The translations under genes were made by a program, and so were the position numbers. Below are positions 18,692-26,751 of a stretch of 64,000 bases of DNA, in pieces. The stretch spans positions 102,896-166,895 of the forward strand of contig NZ_KQ948035.1 in the NCBI RefSeq assembly GCF_001513965.1, given 5' to 3'. The DNA comes from Streptomyces cellostaticus. GTDB taxonomy: Bacteria; Actinomycetota; Actinomycetes; Streptomycetales; Streptomycetaceae. The stretch's first letter is position 1. Each line of letters starts with the position of its first letter. The notes under the pieces were generated by a model that ran no database searches, had not been told where the DNA came from, and saw only the letters and a program-made list of their open reading frames with translations.

Positions 18692-20047
18692 GTGAACGAA
18701 CCGCCCGTCGGCCGCTGCCTGCTGGACTACGACGTCATCAGCGACCCTTTCCCGCTGTACACGCCGACCAGTGACGACACGCCGCCCACGACCCTGCACA
18801 TCGTGGTCTCCAACGGCGGCGCCGACACCGTCTACTGCCGGGAGATCCTCTTCTCCCTGCCCCAGGGCGACCTCGCCCAGAACCTGGTCGACGCCGACAC
18901 GGGCGACGGCAGCGCCGACGACTGGACCGTGGAGCGGATCCAGGACAGCGCCGACATCGCGCTCCCGCCCGGGGACTACGCCAACTTCGTCGCCAAGCCC
19001 AAGGCGGCCTCGGGCGAAGCCCCCGTGGACCGCTCCGGCCTCGTCATCACCCTCACGAACCTGCGCATCACCAAGCAGCCGGGCACGGCCCGGATCGAGA
19101 TCCGCGAGACCGCCACAACGGACCAGGGCCACTGGCCGGACAGCCCGGGGTTCACCACGTGCAGGATCACCAAGTTCCCGGCCCCGGCCATCCCCGTCCA
19201 GATCGTGTCCGACTTCCACGCCGAGCAGTGCGAGGTGTCCTCGGGCGGCAACGTGCGCCTGGTGTGGCGCGGCCCGGACACCGTCGAGTACAAGGTGCTG
19301 TACGGCGCGGGGGCGAAACCGCTCGACGGACAGACCGACACGCTCACCGCCTCCAAGGACCGGGACGGCGCCCCGGTAAAGGACTTCGAGTGGAAGGGAA
19401 CGGTCACCCGTGACACGACCTTCCACCTCACCTACGTCATCGGCGGCGCCACCCACACCCTGTCCACGACCGTCACCGTCGCCAACCCGGAGCTCACCGG
19501 GCTCCACGTGACCGGCGACACGACGACCGACGGCGTGCTCACGGCCAACGGGAGCCTGACGACGAGTACCGCGGGCGAGACGACGTTCCACCACCCGGTG
19601 TCCGTGCTGGGCGGCAAGAAGCTGCTCGCGAGCGGCGACGTGGAGGTCAACGGGAGTGTCACGGCCAGCGGGAATTCGGTGACGATCGCCAAGGACATCT
19701 CCGCGAGCGGGAAGACGCTGACCATCGGGGCCATCTCCGGCACCTCGGTCAACGTCGGTAACGGCGTGATCCAGGGCGGCGCCATCTCAGGCAGCTCCGT
19801 CAGCGCAGGCAGTGGTCAGATCACCGGCGGCGAAATCCGCGGTAGCTCCGTCAGCGCCAGCGGCAACATCACAGCCAGTAACGGCAAGCGAGTAATCCGC
19901 GTCGGCGATCGCATTGAACTCGAGGTCAATAGCCACGACAAGCAGCTCTACCTCTACTGCGAGACCGGAAACAAGGACAACGTCTACGGCGGGAAAACGG
20001 GCTACCGTAACAGCATTTGGAGGGTCCACTACAAGGACTCGAACTAG
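18692..20047 (+). CDS. Fibre-like protein with Ig-like middle and C-terminal beta-helix repeats
   Basis: The GTG at 18692 is preceded by GAAGGAG; the gap to the previous stop is 22 bases. The 451-residue product has three parts. Residues ~1-165 are a beta-sandwich-like domain shared in style with the rest of the operon. Residues ~165-270 look Ig-like (ending STTVTVANPEL). From ~270 on, short repeats rich in Gly, Ser, Thr and Val (LHVTGDTTTDGVLTANGSL, GAISGSSVSAGSGQITGG, EIRGSSVSASGNITASNGK) suggest a beta-helix or tail-fibre-like shaft, capped by a small globular end (YLYCETGNKDNVYGG). Such ends are usual in phage or secretion-system fibres. It is the last gene before a strong hairpin. Role in surface binding is inferred from architecture. 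Confidence 0.7.
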   Translation: MNEPPVGRCLLDYDVISDPFPLYTPTSDDTPPTTLHIVVSNGGADTVYCREILFSLPQGDLAQNLVDADTGDGSADDWTVERIQDSADIALPPGDYANFVAKPKAASGEAPVDRSGLVITLTNLRITKQPGTARIEIRETATTDQGHWPDSPGFTTCRITKFPAPAIPVQIVSDFHAEQCEVSSGGNVRLVWRGPDTVEYKVLYGAGAKPLDGQTDTLTASKDRDGAPVKDFEWKGTVTRDTTFHLTYVIGGATHTLSTTVTVANPELTGLHVTGDTTTDGVLTANGSLTTSTAGETTFHHPVSVLGGKKLLASGDVEVNGSVTASGNSVTIAKDISASGKTLTIGAISGTSVNVGNGVIQGGAISGSSVSAGSGQITGGEIRGSSVSASGNITASNGKRVIRVGDRIELEVNSHDKQLYLYCETGNKDNVYGGKTGYRNSIWRVHYKDSN

Positions 20048-20089
20048 TACTCCAGCAGTACCTCGATGGTGCCTGACCTGGGCAAACGT

Positions 20090-20152
20090 CGAGGGGTGGG
20101 AGTGCTGGCGGGCGGGCTGTTGCCACGGTGGCTTCTGCCCGCCCGCCCCTCG
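20090..20152 (+). terminator. Large stem-loop after the DUF6603 operon
   Basis: A ten-base perfect stem GCGGGCGGGC (20108-20117) / GCCCGCCCGC (20137-20146) encloses a smaller GCCAC/GTGGC stem and is flanked by an outer CGAGGGG / CCCCTCG pair. It lies 43 bases after the stop of the fibre-like gene and has no T-tract, as is common for Streptomyces terminators. A palindrome GTACTccagcAGTAC precedes it at 20047-20061. Confidence 0.65.
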
Positions 20153-20455
20153 AACGAGTGCCCCGGACGGCAGTGGTGGATGTGGCGGCCGCGAGCAAGC
20201 ACGGCATGAACGTGCCGATCCTCATCGGCCCGATGGCCTGTCAGGGACAAGGGCAGCCCGGTGAATCATGCCGACATATGCAGACTGGCACCGTGATGCC
20301 GGTGCAACGCCGCAGCGTTCGCACGGAGGTTTTACCGTTCCGTGGTTGCCGCTCCCACGGGTCCGTCAGATTCTTGGTCACCATGCCGTCGGGCAGCTGG
20401 TTCTGCTGGTCACGGGGGGGTGCATGGGTCCCTCCGCGCTGAGCGGGGAATGGTC
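20153..20455. other. Stretch without a confident gene
   Basis: About 300 bases between the operon hairpin and the LysR gene. A frame from ATG 20268 reads for 100 codons but becomes antisense-like once it runs into the LysR gene, so I do not call it. The LysR promoter should lie here. Confidence 0.4.
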
Positions 20456-21436
20456 ATGCACCTCGAGTTCCGGCACCTCCGTGTCCTGCTCACCGTCGCC
20501 GAAGCCGGCAGCATCCGCAAGGCCGCCGCACGACTGCAGCTCTCTCAGCCGGCCACGAGCGCTCAACTGAAGCGGATCGAACACGAGCTGGGCGGCCCGC
20601 TCTTCATCCGCAGCGCCGACGGGGTGACGCCGAACGAGAACGGACAGTACGTCCTGCGCTGCGCCCGTGACCTCGTCGTCGGCTTCGACCGGCTGCGCGA
20701 GTACGCGCGCTCGGCGGCCGAGGCGGACAGACAGGCCACCGCCCCGCTGAGGGCGGGCGGAACCGCCGGCCCCCTGGTGTCCCTGCTGCTCTCCGCCCTC
20801 TTCGAACTCGTCCCGGAACGCCGGCTCACCATAGATGCCCGCCGCTCCGTGCACACCCTGCTGAAATCGCTGAGCCTGTCGAAATGCGACATCGCGGTGT
20901 TCGGTGAGTTCCCGGGCTTCCCCCTTCCGGTCGGCGAGTCGGTGGCGACGCGCACACTGCTCCGCGAACCGGTCTTCGTCCTGCTTGCCGAGGACCACCC
21001 GTTGGCGCGCCAGGAGATGGTCAGCCTCCATGAGCTGGCGGGCGAGGAGTGGGTCATGCCGGAGGCCGACGAGAGCGGTGTGCACGCGTACCTTCATCTC
21101 ACCTGCCAGTCAGCGGGATTCACTCCGCGCATCGCCCATGTGACGCCGGACCTGTCCGTGGCGCAGATCCTGGTCGCCGGCCGTCGTGCCGTCTGCGGCG
21201 TGTGGCCGACCGCCGATGTCTCCGCCCATGGCACCGTGCAGCGTCCGCTCGTGGACGTCCCGTTCCACCGGCGGTTGCTGCTGGCCTGGAACACAGCATC
21301 GGTTCCGCCCGAGCTCGCCGACGCGGCGTGCGAGCGTCTGCTGGCTGCCTATCTGTCGCTGGTGCGGCAGCGGCCGCAGTATCTGACCTGGTGGGAGAAC
21401 GGGGGAGAGGGATTCGCCCTCGGCGAGCGCATGTGA
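20456..21436 (+). CDS. LysR-family transcriptional regulator
   Basis: The 326-residue protein starts MHLEFRHLRVLLTVAEAGSIRKAAARL, the classic N-terminal HTH of LysR proteins, followed by SQPATSAQLKRIEHELGGPLF. ATG 20456 is chosen because GGGGA lies 6 bases upstream; an in-frame ATG at 20450 is too close to it. Residues ~95-300 form the effector-binding domain. The gene is immediately upstream of, and co-oriented with, an M4 metalloprotease. In Streptomyces, LysR genes next to secreted neutral proteases commonly control them, and a palindromic site sits in the gap (21464-21481). Unlike the snpA-type arrangement I know, the two genes are not divergent here. Confidence 0.88.
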   Translation: MHLEFRHLRVLLTVAEAGSIRKAAARLQLSQPATSAQLKRIEHELGGPLFIRSADGVTPNENGQYVLRCARDLVVGFDRLREYARSAAEADRQATAPLRAGGTAGPLVSLLLSALFELVPERRLTIDARRSVHTLLKSLSLSKCDIAVFGEFPGFPLPVGESVATRTLLREPVFVLLAEDHPLARQEMVSLHELAGEEWVMPEADESGVHAYLHLTCQSAGFTPRIAHVTPDLSVAQILVAGRRAVCGVWPTADVSAHGTVQRPLVDVPFHRRLLLAWNTASVPPELADAACERLLAAYLSLVRQRPQYLTWWENGGEGFALGERM

Positions 21437-21463
21437 CCGGCCGGGCCACGGGTTCCCATGCCC

Positions 21464-21481
21464 TATAGCTCCGCAGTTATA
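21464..21481 (+). promoter_or_regulatory. Putative LysR operator upstream of the metalloprotease
   Basis: The 18-base site TATAGCTCCGCAGTTATA is an interrupted palindrome of the form TATAnCTnnnnAGnTATA. It contains the T-N11-A core expected for LysR regulators and is an AT-rich island in GC-rich sequence, about 100 bases upstream of the protease start. Confidence 0.55.
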
Positions 21482-21582
21482 TCCCAGATGAAGTCACGTC
21501 AGGGACATGTCACCTGTTGAACACTTCGCGTCAACGTCCAAGGACGTCGTCACCCCACGACGAGCGAAGGAATCACCCCATC

Positions 21583-23184
21583 ATGTCCCGTCCTTTCCTT
21601 GCCCTTTCCGCGATGGTCGCCGCCGGCGTCATCACCACGGGTGCGATGGCCATACCCGCGCACTCGCAGACCGATGCAGTGCAGCACAGAACCTCCGTCC
21701 GCGACACGGCGATATCCCAGGCCAAGGCGAACGTGACCCGGCACGCCGACACCTTCGGGTTCGGCGCGGGCCAGACGCTCCACGTGAAGGACGTCGTGAT
21801 CGACGCCGACGGCACCCAGCACGTCCGCTTCGAACGGACCTACCGCGGCCTCCCCGTCGTCGGCGGCGACTTCGTCGTCCACCAGAAGGCCGACGGCTCG
21901 CTCAAGGGATCCACCCGCGCCAAGGCCCACAAGGTGGCGCTCAAGTCCGTCACTCCCGCCGTCGACGCCAAGGGCAGCGCGGCCAGCGCCCTGAAGCGCT
22001 CGCACGGATTGGTGCACAACGCCAAGTCCACCCCCGAGCTGATCGTGTGGGCCGCCGACGGCACCCCCCGCCTGGCCTGGCGCACCACCGTGCAGGGCCT
22101 CGGCGACAGGGGCCAGCCGCACGGCGAGGTCTTCGTCACCGACGCCACCACCGGCGCGGCGATCGAGAACTACGACGCCGAGCGCGAAGCGACCGGCACC
22201 GGCCACTCCGAGTACACCGGTGACGTCAGCATCGACACCACCCAGCAGGCCGACGGCACCTTCGCCCTGATCGACCCGGTGCGCGGCCACATCACCAAGG
22301 ACGCGCACAACCTCTCGTCCTCATCCGTGAAAAGCTCCTCCGGCACCCTGTTCACCGACGCCGACAACATCTGGGGCGACGGCAAGAAGTTCTCCACCGA
22401 CCGAGCCACCGCCGCCGTCGACGCGCACGCCAACACCGCGGAGACGTTCGACTACTACAAGACGACCTTCGGCCGCAACGGCATCAAGAACGATGGCCGC
22501 GGCGCCACCGTCTTCGTCCACGTCGGCACCAACTGGGACAACGCCCAGTGGTCGGACTCCTGCTTCTGCATGATGACCGGCGACGGTGACGGCACCACCG
22601 ACCCCGAACAGGTCGACCTCGACACCATGGGCCACGAGATGACCCACGGCGTCACCTCGGCCACCGCCAACCTGCGCTACAGCGGTGAGTCCGGCGGCCT
22701 GAACGAGGCCACCAGCGACATCCTCGGCACCATGGTCGAGTGGTACGCCAACAACCCGGTCGACACCCCCGACTACCTCTTCAGCGACCAGTCCACCCCG
22801 CCGTGGCTGCGCCGCTTCGACAAACCGTCCCTGGACGGCCACTCCGCCGACTGCTGGTCGAAGTCGGTCGGCCGGCTCGACGTGCACTACTCCTCGGGCG
22901 TCGGCAACCACTGGTTCTACCTCGCGAGCGAGGGCAGCGGCGCCAAGACCATCAACGGCGTCTCCTACAACAGCCCTACCTGCAACGGCTCCACCGTCAC
23001 CGGTATCGGCAACCAGAAGGCCTCCGCCATCTGGTACCGGGCGCTGACCGTCTACATGACCTCCACCACGGACTACAAGGGCGCCCGTACCGCGACTCTG
23101 AACGCGGCGAAGGACCTCTACGGCGCCACCAGCCCCGAGTACGCCACCGTGGCTGCGGCCTGGAGCGCGGTCAACGTCCTCTGA
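21583..23184 (+). CDS. Secreted M4-family (thermolysin-like) neutral metalloprotease
   Basis: This 533-residue preproenzyme starts at ATG 21583 with GAAGGA upstream. Residues 1-29 are a signal peptide (MSRPFLALSAMVAAGVITTGA, cleavage near PAHS-Q). Residues ~40-200 are a pro-region of the FTP/PepSY type (RTYRGLPVVGGDFVVHQKADG). The mature enzyme has the zinc motif HEMTH at 351-355 and the third ligand region GGLNEATSD downstream, then GVGNHWFYLASEG with the catalytic His region, and ends AAWSAVNVL. It is secreted to hydrolyse proteins outside the cell, with the pro-region removed on the way. It probably answers to the LysR regulator upstream. A hairpin follows its stop. Confidence 0.92.
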   Translation: MSRPFLALSAMVAAGVITTGAMAIPAHSQTDAVQHRTSVRDTAISQAKANVTRHADTFGFGAGQTLHVKDVVIDADGTQHVRFERTYRGLPVVGGDFVVHQKADGSLKGSTRAKAHKVALKSVTPAVDAKGSAASALKRSHGLVHNAKSTPELIVWAADGTPRLAWRTTVQGLGDRGQPHGEVFVTDATTGAAIENYDAEREATGTGHSEYTGDVSIDTTQQADGTFALIDPVRGHITKDAHNLSSSSVKSSSGTLFTDADNIWGDGKKFSTDRATAAVDAHANTAETFDYYKTTFGRNGIKNDGRGATVFVHVGTNWDNAQWSDSCFCMMTGDGDGTTDPEQVDLDTMGHEMTHGVTSATANLRYSGESGGLNEATSDILGTMVEWYANNPVDTPDYLFSDQSTPPWLRRFDKPSLDGHSADCWSKSVGRLDVHYSSGVGNHWFYLASEGSGAKTINGVSYNSPTCNGSTVTGIGNQKASAIWYRALTVYMTSTTDYKGARTATLNAAKDLYGATSPEYATVAAAWSAVNVL

Positions 23185-23216
23185 CCCACCGACGAACCGC
23201 CTGATCCGTTGGAGCC

Positions 23217-23254
23217 GGCCCGGACGACGAGGACCCCCAGCCGTCGCCCGGGCC
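23217..23254 (+). terminator. Hairpin after the metalloprotease
   Basis: Arms GGCCCGGaCGAC (23217-23228) and GTCGcCCGGGCC (23243-23254) pair almost perfectly around a 14-base loop, 33 bases after the protease stop. It probably serves convergent transcription from both sides. Confidence 0.6.
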
Positions 23255-23363
23255 CCGGCGTTTCCGGCGGGGCGGGGCGATACGTGCGGTCGCGAACAGG
23301 TTCGCGCGAGCCGGCCGGTCATGCGCCACGCCGACGCGTCCGGCCTTTCGCCGCCACTGGCCG

Positions 23364-24536
23364 TCAGGCCGGGCGGACCACACTGTGGATGATCGAGTCG
23401 CCGCCGTAGTAGATGGATTCCTCGCGGACGTAGGCACCGGGCTTCGGGGCGTGGATCATCATGCCGTTGCCGATGTAGATACCGACGTGGCTGATGTCGT
23501 CGTAGAAGAAGATGAGGTCGCCGGGCTGGGCGTCGGTCAGGGACACCGTCGTGCCCACGTTCACCTGGTCGTAGGTGGTGCGCGGCAGGGAGACGCCGGC
23601 GGCCTTCCAGGCGGCCTGGGTGAGTCCGGAGCAGTCGTAGGAGCCGGGCCCGGTCGCACCCCAAACGTACGGCTTGCCGATCTGCGCGCGGGCGAAGGCG
23701 AGCGCTTTTGCGGCCTTGGTGGCGTACGTGGAGCCCGATGAGGAGGTGGAGGTACCCGAACCCGAGGTCGAGCCCGAACCCGAGGTCGACCCCGAAGACG
23801 CACTCTGCTGCTTCGCCGCCTGCGCGGCCGCGGCCTGCTGCTTGGCGAGCTCCGCCGCCTTCCGCGCCGCCTCCTCCTGCTTCTGCTTCTCGATCGCCGC
23901 GAGGCGTGCCTTCTCCTCCGCAGTCAGCTTGGACAGCAGTTCCCGCGCGGTGGACAGCTTCTTCTGGATGGTGGACTTGGCCGTCTTGAGGTCGTTCTGC
24001 GACTGAGTCAGCGTATGGAGGCTCTTGATGGCCTTCTGTCGCGCCTTCAGGGTCGCGGACTGCTCGGTGACGTAGTCGTCGACCGCGCCCTTCTGGCGCG
24101 AGGTCAGCCGGTTCATCAGCTGCGTCTGGTCGAAGTAGTCCTGCGGGGAGTTCGAGAGCAGGAAGGTCGCGGTGTCGGAGGTGACGGCCCCGGTCCGGTA
24201 CTGGGCGGCGGCGATCGAACCCAGTTCCTCACGCGCCTTGTTGAGCTTGGCCGTGCGCTTGGCCACGTCGTCGAGCAGGGTGTCGACGCGCTGGCGCTCC
24301 TTCGCGGTCTTCTCCTTGGCCGCGTCGTACTTCTCGGTCGCCGACTCGGCCTGACGGTACAGGTCGTCGACCTTCGTCCGGACCTCTTCGAGGCTCGGCT
24401 TGTCGTCGGCGGAGGGGGTGGCATTGGCGGTCTGGGACAGCAGAGCCACGGAGGTGAGGGCTGCCGTGGCGAGGACAGGGGTGCGTATGCCGACTACGCG
24501 CGGACCCGTGGGGCGCGACTTGCGGTGTGACGCCAA
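23364..24536 (-). CDS. NlpC/P60 cell-wall endopeptidase with coiled-coil domain
   Basis: The start is TTG at 24536-24534, because GGAAGGAG stands 9 bases upstream and the product then opens (M)ASHRKSRP with a signal peptide ending near ANATPSA. The 390-residue protein has a long coiled coil (~45-235; VDTLLDDVAKRTAKLNKAREEL), an Ala/Gln then Ser/Gly-rich linker (~240-275), and a C-terminal NlpC/P60 domain. The catalytic Cys302 is in YDCSGLTQ and His350 in ISHVGIYIG. It is secreted to cut peptide cross-links in peptidoglycan during growth, sporulation or resuscitation. A c-di-AMP riboswitch precedes it directly, as known for other Streptomyces wall hydrolases such as rpfA, so expression should respond to c-di-AMP. 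Confidence 0.92.
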   Translation of the reverse strand: MASHRKSRPTGPRVVGIRTPVLATAALTSVALLSQTANATPSADDKPSLEEVRTKVDDLYRQAESATEKYDAAKEKTAKERQRVDTLLDDVAKRTAKLNKAREELGSIAAAQYRTGAVTSDTATFLLSNSPQDYFDQTQLMNRLTSRQKGAVDDYVTEQSATLKARQKAIKSLHTLTQSQNDLKTAKSTIQKKLSTARELLSKLTAEEKARLAAIEKQKQEEAARKAAELAKQQAAAAQAAKQQSASSGSTSGSGSTSGSGTSTSSSGSTYATKAAKALAFARAQIGKPYVWGATGPGSYDCSGLTQAAWKAAGVSLPRTTYDQVNVGTTVSLTDAQPGDLIFFYDDISHVGIYIGNGMMIHAPKPGAYVREESIYYGGDSIIHSVVRPA

Positions 24537-24557
24537 GGGTGGCGACTCCTTCCATGT

Positions 24558-24712
24558 TCCGCCTACCGAGTTAGCTGTCGGGTTCGGGCGGGTGGTTCGG
24601 AAGGGTTGCCCTACGACCCTTTCCCCGGAAGGGAGTTGGGTCGATTCACCCCAAGGTCGGTGGGTCCCCGGCTCCGGCTGCCGCTCTGGCGCGCCGGACT
24701 CGGCGGAGGTCG
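24558..24712 (-). promoter_or_regulatory. c-di-AMP (ydaO/yuaA) riboswitch in the NlpC/P60 leader
   Basis: Read on the minus strand, the leader has the conserved ydaO blocks in order: GAGCCGGGGACCCA, TTGGGGTGAATCG, GGGTCGTAGGGCAACCC, then CCGAACCCGACAGCTAAC and a closing strand TCGGTAGGCGG. The 5' strand CCGCCGAGT near 24700-24708 pairs with the closing strand. It ends about 20 bases before the TTG start. In this family ligand binding stabilises a structure that lowers expression. Strong match by eye to the consensus I know. Confidence 0.88.
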
Positions 24713-24759
24713 CACGGCCCGGCGACGTTCGCCGGTGGGGGTCGGGCGGCCTGACGGGA

Positions 24760-24789
24760 ACGCTAGCCAACTCGTGCGGCCCCTGTGAA
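24760..24789 (-). promoter_or_regulatory. Likely promoter of the riboswitch/NlpC transcript
   Basis: Minus-strand TTCACA (24789-24784) and TAGCGT (24765-24760) are spaced by 18 bp and would start transcription about 40 bases upstream of the riboswitch. Match to consensus is moderate. Confidence 0.4.
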
Positions 24790-24849
24790 GGTTGGTGGGT
24801 GATATGCCCGATACATTTTCGTGACCTTTTCTCGGTGGCGTCGCCGAGT

Positions 24850-25319
24850 ACAGTCAATCTGCCGTGATGTGGGTTGAGCTGTCCAGAATTGCGACGCCCG
24901 TGCATGTCTCCCCGCGTCCGGACGAGGGCTGCTTCGCGTCCCGGCCGGACGATTGCGGTCCGTGACCGGGCTGTGGTTGACGGTAAGGAGGTGGCGAGCG
25001 GTCGCGTTCCCAGCGGGCATGCACCGCAGGCAGTGCGCTCTTGTGGTGCGGGGCACAGGGGCAAGCAGGTGCCGGCACTGTGTCCGTGACTGTTGCGAGT
25101 GTTGCCGCAACACCTCACGGTGCACCAGTGCTGACCTGCGGATCGGGAGCGTTGCGGGCTGTCAGGTGGGATGGCAACGGGCTCGGGGTGTTGCCGGTTT
25201 GTCGATTGCCTGGCGCAACGGATTCACCAGTCGTCATTGTGTGGCTCATCGCTATGCGGGCCCATCCGCGGGCGCGCTGTCCCCGCCGGCGTCCGGCGGG
25301 ACGAGGAAGGGATGGTTCG
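24850..25319. other. Intergenic stretch between divergent genes
   Basis: These ~470 bases separate the NlpC promoter from the small membrane protein gene. Frames that cross it lack protein-like features. It must contain the promoter of the 25320-26649 pair, but I see no clear consensus. Confidence 0.4.
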
Positions 25320-25562
25320 ATGGATCGCTCGCTTGTGTCGGTGAGGGCGGCGCTGGTGCTGTTACTCGCCGCGCTGGCCGGTGTGAGCGCCGGCCTGCTG
25401 TCGGTGCTGGCCGGAAACGGGATCGCGGGCGCCGCGCTCGTCGGGCTCACTGCCGCGGGTGGGGCCACGCCGGTGTTCAACCAGGCGATCACCCCGGACG
25501 CCACCCCCATCAGGCCGGCCGTCCGTGGGGCGGAAGCGAAGGGCGGTGGCACGCGTGGGTGA
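25320..25562 (+). CDS. Small membrane protein, TTA-containing
   Basis: The ATG at 25320 has AGGAAGG about 9 bases upstream and yields 80 residues. Residues ~8-50 are hydrophobic (RAALVLLLAALAGVSAGLL, then IAGAALVGLTAAGGA), consistent with one or two membrane segments; the C-terminus is polar and Gly-rich. Codon 15 is TTA (25362-25364), so translation should need the bldA leucyl-tRNA. The stop overlaps the start of the response-regulator gene by 8 bases, which implies coupled translation and a shared task. I do not recognise the family; it may anchor or signal to the soluble regulator. Confidence 0.65.
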   Translation: MDRSLVSVRAALVLLLAALAGVSAGLLSVLAGNGIAGAALVGLTAAGGATPVFNQAITPDATPIRPAVRGAEAKGGGTRG

Positions 25563-26649
25563 GCTGCGCCCTCTCGCCCAGGACCTGACACCGGAATCCC
25601 GTGCGCTGGCCATGGCGCTGCGGGAGCTGTTCGAAGGCCTGGAAGTCTCGGTCCGCCGCTATGCGGCCCGCCGCGTGCGCGACGCCGGCACCTTCTCCCG
25701 CTACCTCAGCGGCACGCGCGTCCCGCCATGGGAAGTGGTGATGGACCTGTTCACCGACGTCGCCGAGCACCGCGGCATGGCCGCCACCCCAGACGCCATC
25801 GAACTGGTCCGCCGCCTTCACCGGGCAGCCGTCGAAACCAGCACCTCACCTCGCCACGCGGTCGAAGTGCTCGAGCAGCAGCTTGCCGAAGCGGACCGCG
25901 ACTCACGCCGCTCCACCGCCCGCGGCGACGCACTGAGCGACGCGCTGCTGGACCGCAAACACCGCATCGCCGACCTGGAAGTGCGTCTGAACCAGCTGGA
26001 AGCCGAATGGAGCGCGGAACGCGAACGAGCTGAACGCCTGGCCGCAGCCAATCCAGACGTCACCGAGCTACTTCATGAATGCGACCAGCTGCAGGACGAA
26101 GTCACCCGCCTGTCCGCCCAGCTCCACGAAGCGCAAAAACAGCGCGACGAAGCAGAACAGCGTTGCACTCTGCTGGAACGGCAGCTTGAAGCGGTCGAAC
26201 AGGTCCAGCCCGTCGCCGCCGTGCCCCCGACGGTCTCGCGGGCCATGCCCAAGGTCCTCATCGTCGACGATCAGCCGGACAATCTGATGGCCATGACCGC
26301 CGTCCTGTGCACCCTCGACCAGGAGTTGGTCGCCGTCTCCTCTGGCCGCGAAGCCCTCAAAGCCCTCCTCGACCACGATGACTTCGCCGTGATCATCATG
26401 GACGTCCAGATGCCCGATATGGATGGCTACGAGACCGCCGCCCACATCAAACGACGCCCTCGCACCCACGACGTCCCCATCATCTTCCTCACTGCCATGG
26501 GCACCGACCCCGAACACTCTGCCCGCGGTTACGCCGCCGGCGCGGTCGACTACATCGGCAAGCCCTTCGATCCCTGGGTCCTGCGCGCCAAAGTCGCGGT
26601 TTTCACCGGCATCTACCTCGAACAACGGCGCCTCGCCGGAGACCAGTGA
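25555..26649 (+). CDS. Response regulator with N-terminal HTH-like region and coiled coil
   Basis: Starting at GTG 25555 (GAAGGG upstream; GTG 25546 is an alternative), the 364-residue protein has an N-terminal XRE-like region (~10-75; TFSRYLSGTRVPPWEVVMDL) often seen in Streptomyces multidomain regulators. A long charged coiled coil follows (~100-225), then a C-terminal receiver domain (~231-350). The receiver has KVLIVDDQPDN, the phospho-acceptor Asp282 in IIMDVQMPDMDG, and the conserved Lys in YIGKPFDP. There is no output domain after the receiver, so output may be the N-terminal part or protein contacts via the coiled coil. No histidine kinase is adjacent. It is coupled to the TTA-containing membrane protein. 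Confidence 0.8.
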   Translation: MGELRPLAQDLTPESRALAMALRELFEGLEVSVRRYAARRVRDAGTFSRYLSGTRVPPWEVVMDLFTDVAEHRGMAATPDAIELVRRLHRAAVETSTSPRHAVEVLEQQLAEADRDSRRSTARGDALSDALLDRKHRIADLEVRLNQLEAEWSAERERAERLAAANPDVTELLHECDQLQDEVTRLSAQLHEAQKQRDEAEQRCTLLERQLEAVEQVQPVAAVPPTVSRAMPKVLIVDDQPDNLMAMTAVLCTLDQELVAVSSGREALKALLDHDDFAVIIMDVQMPDMDGYETAAHIKRRPRTHDVPIIFLTAMGTDPEHSARGYAAGAVDYIGKPFDPWVLRAKVAVFTGIYLEQRRLAGDQ

Positions 26650-26751
26650 CCACAACGCCGCAGTGATGGCAAGCGACTCGCGCCCTAGGCAGTGATCTGG
26701 ATGTCGGGCCTGCCGACCTGCCGTTCCCCTTCGCCGGGTTCTGGGTTGGAA

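Noticed and set aside
20268..20570. 100-codon plus-strand frame before the LysR gene
   Set aside because: Only the first half looks plausible, the rest lies in the LysR gene in the wrong frame, and there is no ribosome site.
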